A DNA stretch of 64,000 bases from Schizophyllum amplum (Eukaryota > Basidiomycota > Agaricomycetes > Agaricales > Schizophyllaceae). The notes beneath the pieces were generated by a model. It searched no databases. It had not been told where the DNA came from and saw only the letters and a program-made list of their open reading frames with translations. This document shows, one piece after another, positions 56,299-64,000 of the stretch. The stretch covers positions 310,001 to 374,000 of the forward strand of contig VDMD01000016.1 in NCBI GenBank assembly GCA_007026445.1, read 5' to 3'. A program made the translations under genes and the position numbers. The stretch's first letter is position 1. Each line of letters begins with the position of its first letter.

Positions 56299-59200
56299 AT
56301 GTCCTCCTTCGACGACTATGACGAGTTTGGCAACTACATCGGCGCGGACCTCGACTCGGACGACGAGGATGAGGTTATGCAGGAGCAGCAGTTCGGCCAG
56401 CAGCCGACCGCGGCAGGCCCCGCACCGCTGGAGGGGTACGACGAGGACCTTATGGAGCAAGACGACAGCGGTGCATTGATGCAGGTCGACGGTGTGTGTT
56501 CCCCCGCTCACGCGCGTGCGTATGCTCATGAACGGATGGTTCAGAACCAACACATAATGCTGTCGTCCTTCACGAGGACAAGCAATACTACCCCTCTGCG
56601 TCGGACGTGTACGGCCCAGATGTAGAAACACTCGTTCAGGAAGAGGACGCGCAGCCCCTCACAGAGCCCATCATTGCCCCCATTAAAGTGCGGAAGTGGA
56701 CCGTCGAGGAGAAGGACATGCCCGAGACGCGCTTCGACAAAGCGTACGCATACGGCCCGTATACATTTTGCCGAGGCTGACAGATCCCCCAGCTTCTTGC
56801 TGAACATGACCTCCTTCCCCGAAATGATTCGCAACGTCGCCGTCGTGGGACACCTGCACCACGGCAAGACGGCCCTCATGGACATGCTCGTATTTGAGAC
56901 ACACAAAATGACCTGGGACGCAGACAAGCCGGTCAGTAGAGGCGTCCTCTCCAAGCTCACGCGTAAAGTTGAATGTTGATCAGACTAGGTATACGGACAC
57001 CCATGTCTTGTCGCGCGAGCGCCAAATATCCATCAAGTCCTCACCCATGTCTCTGGTTCTCTCAACAACGACTGGAAAGTCACATTTGGTGCACTTCATT
57101 GACACACCGGGCCATGTGAATTTCCTTGACGAAGTTGCGTGTGGCATACGCATGGTAGACGGTGTCCTCCTGGTGGTGGATGTGGTTGAGGGCGTGCGTA
57201 CATAATCTAATCCATTCGTAGATTGACTGACATAGCAGCGCAGCTCATGGTCGGTGCCGAGAACGTGATTCGTCACGCTTTGCAAGAGGGCGTCAAGATC
57301 ACCTTGGTCGTCAACAAAATCGACCGTTTGATTCTGGAGCTGCGTCTACCGCCCGCAGATGCTTTCTACAAGATCAAGCACACTATCGAAGAGATCAACA
57401 CCTTCATCTGGTACGATAATTGTAATGGTCTACGTGCATCTATTGACTTTTCGACGCAGCGCCATCGACCCTGACCCCGAGCTACGCCTCAGTCCAGAGA
57501 ATGGCAATGTCGCATTCGCTAGCACTGATATGGCCTGGTGCTTCACTTTGCGCTCATTCGCGCAGATGTACGCCGACACTTTTGGTAAGGCTACACCATC
57601 CCGGTGCACAACAATGTTGACCAGGTTTTCAGGCAAATTCGACGTACCTGCCTTCGCCGACCGCCTATGGGGCGACATCTACTACAACAAGGCCGAGCGC
57701 AAATTTTCGAAGAAACAGAGCGACCCCGACCAGCAACGCTCCTTCGTGCACTTCATCCTCGAGCCGCTGTACAAGCTGTACAACAGCGTGCTCACCGAGG
57801 AGGCATCTGAGCTGAAGGTGACACTGGAGCATCTTGGGATTCATCTCAAGCCCGTGATGTACAAGATGGATGCGCGCCCGCTGTTGAAGGTCGTCATGGA
57901 CCAGTTCTTTGGGCCTGCGACTGGCCTGGTAGATGTCATTGTCGAGCATATACCTAGTCCGGTGGCCAATGCTGCGAATAAGGTGAGCGACACTTGTTTC
58001 AAGTGACAAGCTATGTACTCAAGCATACTCAGGTTGAGGGCACCTACACGGGTCCGCAGACGTCGCAGCTGGCAGAGAGGATGAAAGAGTCGGACGCCTC
58101 CGGCCCCGTCATGGCGCAAGTCGGCAAGCTATACCACACCACTGACGCCCAGTCCTTCCGCGCCTTCGCCCGCGTCTTCAGCGGGACCCTCAAGAAGGGC
58201 ATGCAGCTCAAGGTCCTCGGCGAGGGCTACTCCCCCGAGGACGAAGAGGACATGCTCAAAGCCACCGTCGAGGACATCTGGATCAGTGAATCCCGCTACT
58301 TCATCCCCATCTCCGAAGTCGGGCCCGGCAACCTCGTCCTCCTCTCCGGCGTCGACGCGTCGATCACCAAGTCCGCCACGCTCGCGTCCGCCGACTACGA
58401 GGAGGACCTGCACATCTTCCGGCCCATCAAACACATGACGCAGAGTGTGCTGAAGATCGCCATCGAGCCCATTGCGCCGAGCGAGCTGCCGAAGATGCTG
58501 AGCGGCCTAAGAAGTGTGAACAAGAGCTACCCGCTGCTGTCGACGAAGGTGGAGGAGAGCGGGGAGCATGTGATTATCGGGACCGGGGAGCTGTATCTGG
58601 ACTCGGTGATGCATGATTTGAGGAGGCTGTTTGCCGAGATTGAGATCAAGGTGTCGGATCCGGTGACGAAGTTCTGCGAGACGGTGCTGGAGACGAGCGC
58701 GCTGAAGTGCTATGCGGATACGCCGAATAAGAAGTGGGTGGATTTTTGGTTTCTTCCCTGGGGTGCGCAGGGCTGATGATGTTCATGCAGGAACCGGATA
58801 ACAATGATCGCCGAGCCATTGGAGCGCGGCGTCGCAGAGGACATCGAGCGCGGACGGGTCAACATGCGGATGTCTGCGAAGGAGCGCGGCAAGTTTTTCG
58901 AAGAGAAGTGTCAATGGGATCTGCTAGCGTCCCGGTCAATATGGGCATTTGGACCGGACGACAACGGTCCAAATATCCTTCTCGACGATACGCTGCCTTC
59001 GCAGGTTAGCTGGTGAAAACGTCTATGCCTACGACGTTCGCTCACATATATATTCGCAGATCGACAAGAAGATGTTGGGCACAGTCAAGGAGCACATCAA
59101 GCAGGGCTTCCAGTGGGGCGCACGGGAAGGGCCGCTATGCGATGAACGTCAGTATCAGCGTCTCTGTTCTCAGTCCCATCTCTGACTTTCATGACAGCTA

Positions 59201-59934
59201 TGCGAAACGTCAAGTTCCGCATCCTGGACGCAAGTCTCGCGCAAGAGCCAATCTTCCGCGGTGGTGGCCAGATCGTCCCCACTGCCCGCCGAGTCTGCTA
59301 TTCCTCCTTCCTCATGGTGCGTGCTATACCCTTTGGATCGCTGCACTAGTACTCACGACACCATAGGCCGCACCACGATTGATGGAGCCCATCTACTTCG
59401 TCGAAGTACAAGCACCCGCCGACTGCATTTCTGCTGTCTACACCGTCCTGGCGCGGCGACGTGGGCACGTCACGCAGGATGTGCCGAAGGCCGGCTCTCC
59501 CCTATACACCGTCCGCGCGTTGATACCTGTTATCGACGCCAACGGCTTCGAGACCGACCTACGGACAGCAACGCAGGGGCAGGCGTTCTGCTTGCAAATA
59601 TTCGACCACTGGTCCATCGTTCCCGGTGCGTTTTGTGTGGACTGCACCGAACCGACTTTGTGCTGATTCCATTGCGCGTTATAGGCGACCCGACGGATAC
59701 GAGCATCAAGCTGCGTCCGCTGGAGCCTGCTTCGGGACAGGCCCTCGCGCGCGACCTGGTCCTCAAGACTCGGCGGAGAAAGGGTCTGGGAGACCAGATC
59801 GCAGTATCAAAATACCTCGACGATGAGTTTGTGGTGCGTGTTCTTTCTGTGCGATGGCTGTTGTCGGCCTACGCTTACGCTGTGCTTTATAGTTGGCGCT
59901 GTCGGCGTCGGGGCACGCCGATCTCTTGGGCTGA
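56299..59934 (+). CDS. SNU114: U5 snRNP GTPase Snu114 (116 kDa component, EF-2-like)
   Basis: Spliceosomal GTPase that controls activation and disassembly through Brr2. The start is the ATG at 56299 ([20 protein letters not shown]), the acidic N-terminus typical of this family and absent from EF-2. The GTPase motifs are present: [20 protein letters not shown] (P-loop), [50 protein letters not shown]. Then [194 protein letters not shown] and [20 protein letters not shown]. The last exon (after a GTGCGT intron) reads [15 protein letters not shown], stop at 59932. About a dozen introns; all splice joins are in frame. Confidence 0.96.
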
Positions 59935-60902
59935 GTGTCTGTATATGTATCATACTGAATGTTCTATTGCTTTTCTTGCTGTTCAAGCGTGCGCGATGGA
60001 GTTCCAGTCCTACCGTGTGAGTCGGTGTTTACTGCTGACAACCAAGCGGCGGTTGTTGCTAGGTGTTGGTCCGTCTAAGGATCAAGCAGTTCGGAGAGCG
60101 GTGCCAACCCTCGTAGGCCTGTGCGGGGCGTCGACCACAAGAAGCATGAAAGGAGGTGAACTGTGGTCTCGCGCTCATGTAATCGGTGGAGGTGGTATGT
60201 AGAAGGTGCAAGAGCGGTGGTCGTTGTATCGTGCAAGGTCCAGGGGTTAGCCGTTCGGGTACATGAAGAACTTTGACACTCATCGCCAGTCATTCGTTGA
60301 TTTTATCTGGATCTTATGGTCGGGGACGCGCTGGGGAGTCCACGCGGGGCATAACGTGGCGCAAATCAACACCACATGGTGTTATGCGCCTTATCAGCGT
60401 TGTCTTCCGGGGCGGCGGCCCCGCCGCCTGGCGCGTAAACAAATCGGAGGACATGTCTTCTTCTTAGAAGTCGAACTTGTTTATTTTCGAATTTGGCCTG
60501 GGCCTGTCGATCACGCTGCGCCGCGCCCCGCCCCGTACCTGCCCTCCTTAGACCTCCTGCGAGACTGTCGAAAGCCCTGGTCACCAGCGGCTGCGCTGCA
60601 AGCGGCCTGTGGCACGATCCACATACCGCATCTTCCGCTGATAGGTAGGCGATTACCCTCTCCTCCTCGCTGCGGGCATGTGCCGCTCTCAGGCCGCTCT
60701 TGTCACTCAGTGACTCTGTGTCAACTCTGTATCGGCCTCGGGCATCACTCTCACGCTGAATATGAATACCGGGCTCGGTGCTCACGTTCAACCGGCGGGC
60801 AGCGACCATGTCACGACGGAAGCACTTCGAAGAAAACGACCGTATAAAGCGCGCGCTTACCATGCGAAAGGCGCCTTCCTCAGTCCTGCTCTTCCCGTCA
60901 TC
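59935..60902. other. Intergenic, no gene seen
   Basis: About 970 bases comprising the SNU114 3' flank and the P450 promoter. The open frames here have no recognisable features. Confidence 0.45.
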
Positions 60903-63506
60903 ATGGCGCCCCCTGGCGTTGTTTTCCTTCTCAGGGCGCTCCCTCGTTTAGTATACCCTTCTCTCATCGCGTATGGCTGCCTCAGAGTGCTCGACAACAT
61001 ATGCGAGATCAGGACGCCCGCCTGGGTGGGCGTCTGTGTCGTCGTCTTCGTGCATCCGCTGTTGTGGACAGCTCAGGGCGTCTACGCAGAAATGCAAACG
61101 CGCGATAAGGCGAAAGTAGCTGCATCGGATGTCCCTCCTCTCGTGCCCAGCGACCTGCCCTGGGGTTTGAGCCACCTCATCGCTCTGCGCCAGTCGGCCA
61201 AGGCGGGCTTGCTCGGTAAATATTGTATACAATCATCATTATTTCTCATCCTTGACGCGATTTTCAGCCCAGATTTTTGGTGCATGGGCCAAGAAAGTGG
61301 GAAGCACCGTATACCGTGTCAACCTCCAGGGTGACATCCGAGTCCGTAAATCGGAAAAGGTCACCATATATCCGTTGACACGAGCTGCAGATTGTCACGC
61401 TCGAGCCGGACCACATCAAGGTAAGCACAGCCAGCTGAGCGATATGCTCCGCTCCTGACTAACACGCGTGCGCATCGTAGGCCATTCTGGCGACTCAGTT
61501 TGAAGAGTTTGACAAGGGTACGTCTATCCCGCTGATGAGTGACGCGCGTTGATGATGTGCTCTCGTAGGCCCTGTCCTCTATGATTTACTGTACTCCCTC
61601 CTTGGCAGTGGTGTCTTCAACTCCGATGGAGAGATGTGGAAGTAAGCCCCGCGCTTCGCGCTCACGGCGCCTGCTAAACCATGCACAAGGTTCCATCGCA
61701 CCATGACGCGGCCGTTTTTCAACAAGGAGAAAATCGCCCACTTTGACAACTTCGACCGGCACGCGGATGATATCATTCGTCAGGCCAAGAAGCGCCTCGC
61801 TGAGGGCTTCCCCATCGACTTCCAGGACATGGTCTCCCGCTTCACGCTCGACTCCGCCACCGAGTTCCTCTTCGGACACGACGTCAATTCGTCCGGGGCG
61901 GGGCTTCCGTACCCGCCGACCTCCTCGCATGCTAACTCGCCCGAGTTCCTCAACCACCCGTCAAACCGCTTCGTGACCGCATTTGGGGAGGGTCAGGATC
62001 TGGCGGCGATGCGCTCGCGGGCGGGCGCGGCATGGCGCTTGCTTGAGTTCTGGAAGGACGATATCAAGCCTTGCAGGTGCGTGTAATGAGCCGCGGAGTG
62101 CCGTATAACCTTATTTGCGGCTGCTAACATATGCTAGGGACGTCGTGGATGACTTTGTGCGCGAAATCCTCGCCGATCCGGCTCAGATGAAGTTGGATAT
62201 CGAGGCTAAGAAGGCCACCTCGGAGACAAAGCCCAACGACAAAGACACGCTCCTTCAGCACCTGGTTACATTCACACAGGGTAAGCTTTTTCATATCACT
62301 TTATTCTTACCGTATGTACTTATATTAATGCATGTCGGATTCTAGACCAGAACATTCTCGCCGACGAAATAGTAAACCTGCTCGTTGCCGGAAGAGACAC
62401 AACGGCGGGCACCCTGACGTATGGCGTCTACAAGCTGGCTGAGCACCCGGACATCGCAGACAAGCTCCGCGCGGAGATCCTTGACAAGATAGGTCCGACG
62501 CGTCGCCCGACATACGATGACATCCGGGACATGAAATGTGAGTCTGTTACGAACGTAGGAGGCATATACGAGTGGCTGACGAGATTCGTAGACTTGCGGG
62601 CTTTTTTGAACGGTGCGTAATGTCGCGTAGGCGGATATACGTGAAGGTTCTGATTCTGCTATCTTTGCAGAGGTCCTGCGTCTCTACCCCATTGTGTAAG
62701 CGTACGTTTGACTGAGACACCGTCAGGCATGCTAACTTCTGTGGTAGGCCCGTCAACAGCAGGCAAGCAGTCCGTGACATACGGCTCGTCCTCGATTAAC
62801 GTTACTCCCATTTTAGGACGGCGAACAAGGACACCCTGCTCCCCTACAAGGATGCACACAAGCGCCCCGTGTTCGTGCCTAAGGGCACTAGGTACATAGC
62901 TTGTCATATACAGCGAGACGACATAACCTGACGCTCTCGCAACAAGGTGCCTCTACAGTGTCTTCCTGATGCACCGACGCACCGACCTTTGGGGCCCGGA
63001 TGGTACGTACAGCGGTGGTACTCGGGTCGCTACTGTGGCTGACGCACCTCATAGCCGGCAAATTCGACCCTGACCGTTTCATCGACGAGCGTCTGCACAA
63101 ATACCTTACGAATAACCCGTACATATTCGTTCCCTTCAATGCGGGCCCGCGTATCTGCCTCGGTCAACAGGTGAGAATAAGCTGACTAACTGACTGCCAC
63201 TCAACGTGCTCATATATTCCCAGTTCGCCTACAACGAAATGTCTTTCTTCCTCGTCCGCCTTTTGCAGAACTTCACCGCCTTCTCGCTCGCCGACGACGC
63301 GCAGCCGCGCGAATCCATCAAGCACTTCCGCACCGCGGATACGGAGGATGCGGAGCTGGAAAAGCGGGTGTTCGCAGCACACTTAACTATGTATCTCAAG
63401 GTGAATGTTTCGTGTACTCTTAGGCAAGGCCTTGAGCTGACGGACCCTTCAGAATGGACTATGGGTGCGCATGACAGAGGCGTCGGCGGCGGAAAAGGAT
63501 ATGTAA
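60903..63506 (+). CDS. Cytochrome P450, CYP63-like
   Basis: Membrane-bound haem monooxygenase. The start is the ATG at 60903 ([20 protein letters not shown]), with two N-terminal hydrophobic segments, the second [15 protein letters not shown], then a Pro-rich hinge. Many very short exons follow: [30 protein letters not shown] sequence, [20 protein letters not shown], and [17 protein letters not shown]. The I-helix is [20 protein letters not shown] with the oxygen-activating AGxDTT. The E-x-x-R motif is [16 protein letters not shown]. Further on are [28 protein letters not shown], and the haem loop [20 protein letters not shown] with its Cys ligand. It ends EASAAEKDM, stop at 63504. It resembles the CYP63 family of white-rot fungi, linked to hydrocarbon and xenobiotic oxidation; the substrate here is not predictable. 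Confidence 0.92.
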
Positions 63507-63543
63507 GGTCGAAGACGACGAGCACATAAAGTGCATTCTTTGC

Positions 63544-64000
63544 TCACAAATTGACGGGGAGATGATTCACATTGTTTGTGCGATTCAATACACATACTCC
63601 CGAAGCTCCTTTGCGGTCTCCATGTATCGCCACGCCCTGGTGGTAGATGGCCTCGAGATTGGGGAACAATTCTGCTAAGAAGTCCCCCACCCTGTCGACA
63701 AGCCTCGCTTTCAGAGGTGAATTGCCTACATTATAAAGGACAGCTAGCTGGTGCTGCCGTATCTGGGAGGCTGTATCAGGTATGTTGCCAGCGTGGATAC
63801 TGAGGGGAATATGGAGCCGGCAGAGCTCCGGACAGTGTCGTGCATAATGGATGAGAGCGTGTAAGGTGGCAGGCGTTTTGGCTGGCCTGTAGTTCGCTAT
63901 AATGTCGAAAGTCACCAAATTTGGCCACCAACTCGCGACCTGTTCGTGCTCCGTGTCCGTCAGCGTGATTCCTCTGGTGTAGTCTAGATACACGAATGTC
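63544..64000 (-). CDS. F-box-family protein, C-terminal part (cut by window end)
   Basis: Minus-strand frame running off the right edge; only about 150 codons are visible. It shows LDYTRGITLTDTEHEQVASW, WPNLVTFDI, ATLHALIHYARHCPELCRLH, IPLSIHAGNIPD and LFPNLEAIYH, then stops at 63544. The alternation of WPxLxxF, L-x-A-L-I-x-x-A-R-x-C-P-x-L and LFPNL is typical of the leucine-rich C-terminus of mushroom F-box proteins, where an F-box would lie upstream beyond the window. It converges on the P450 with only 37 bases between stop codons. Function unknown. Confidence 0.65.
   Translation of the reverse strand, partial: TFVYLDYTRGITLTDTEHEQVASWWPNLVTFDIIANYRPAKTPATLHALIHYARHCPELCRLHIPLSIHAGNIPDTASQIRQHQLAVLYNVGNSPLKARLVDRVGDFLAELFPNLEAIYHQGVAIHGDRKGASGVCVLNRTNNVNHLPVNL

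Noticed and set aside
1..64000. CRISPR array, operon or bacterial origin
   Set aside because: Spliceosomal introns throughout and eukaryote-only genes; no spaced direct-repeat array seen.

Overview
This is genomic DNA from a filamentous basidiomycete, most likely a wood- or litter-decaying Agaricomycete. Short spliceosomal introns (about 45-65 bases, GT...AG, often with a CTAAC-like branch site) interrupt almost every gene. The gene families also fit: a Clp1 clamp-development regulator, a CYP63-like P450, an intron-rich seven-helix membrane protein, F-box proteins typical of mushrooms, a GH43 arabinanase, secreted beta-trefoil lectins and the relic of an AA9 lytic polysaccharide monooxygenase.

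Layout. At 1-4.6 kb lie the 3' part of an RRM/RGG/proline-rich RNA-binding protein and an unrecognised membrane protein. At 5-12.3 kb (minus) is FAB1, a very large phosphatidylinositol-3-phosphate 5-kinase with FYVE, chaperonin-like and kinase domains. At 14.1-17.5 kb are two tandem secreted ricin-B-type lectins that differ in intron content, followed by a decayed AA9 LPMO. At 19.9-22.9 kb are COP9 signalosome subunit 2, mitochondrial ribosomal protein mL40 and a tRNA-Arg(ACG) with a tiny intron. At 23-29.6 kb (minus) is TFIID subunit TAF2 carrying three C-terminal bromodomains, head-to-head with the ribosome-assembly factor LTV1. Then come an unrecognised gene with reading-frame breaks, a gene-poor stretch with a MITE-like inverted-repeat element, another membrane protein, Clp1, a PP2C-type phosphatase and a secreted GH43 arabinanase. 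A hAT-like element with a perfect 8-base target duplication occupies 47.6-49.0 kb. The last part holds calnexin, an F-box-like protein, a seven-helix membrane protein, prefoldin subunit 1 head-to-head with the U5 snRNP GTPase SNU114, a CYP63-like P450 and the C-terminus of another F-box-family protein.

Most genes are core housekeeping genes of transcription, splicing, ribosome assembly, protein folding, lipid signalling and protein turnover. The lineage-specific or accessory parts are the lectin pair, the LPMO relic, GH43, the P450, the F-box proteins and the mobile elements. No biosynthetic cluster or defence island is visible.

Reading-frame caution: between about 25 and 40 kb several otherwise well conserved genes (TAF2, LTV1 and two unrecognised genes) contain single-base frame breaks, several of them at homopolymers or simple repeats. 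The other conserved genes read cleanly once introns are removed. I regard sequence or assembly error as the likeliest cause. The strongest unusual findings are the TAF2-triple-bromodomain fusion and the transposon with its target-site duplication.
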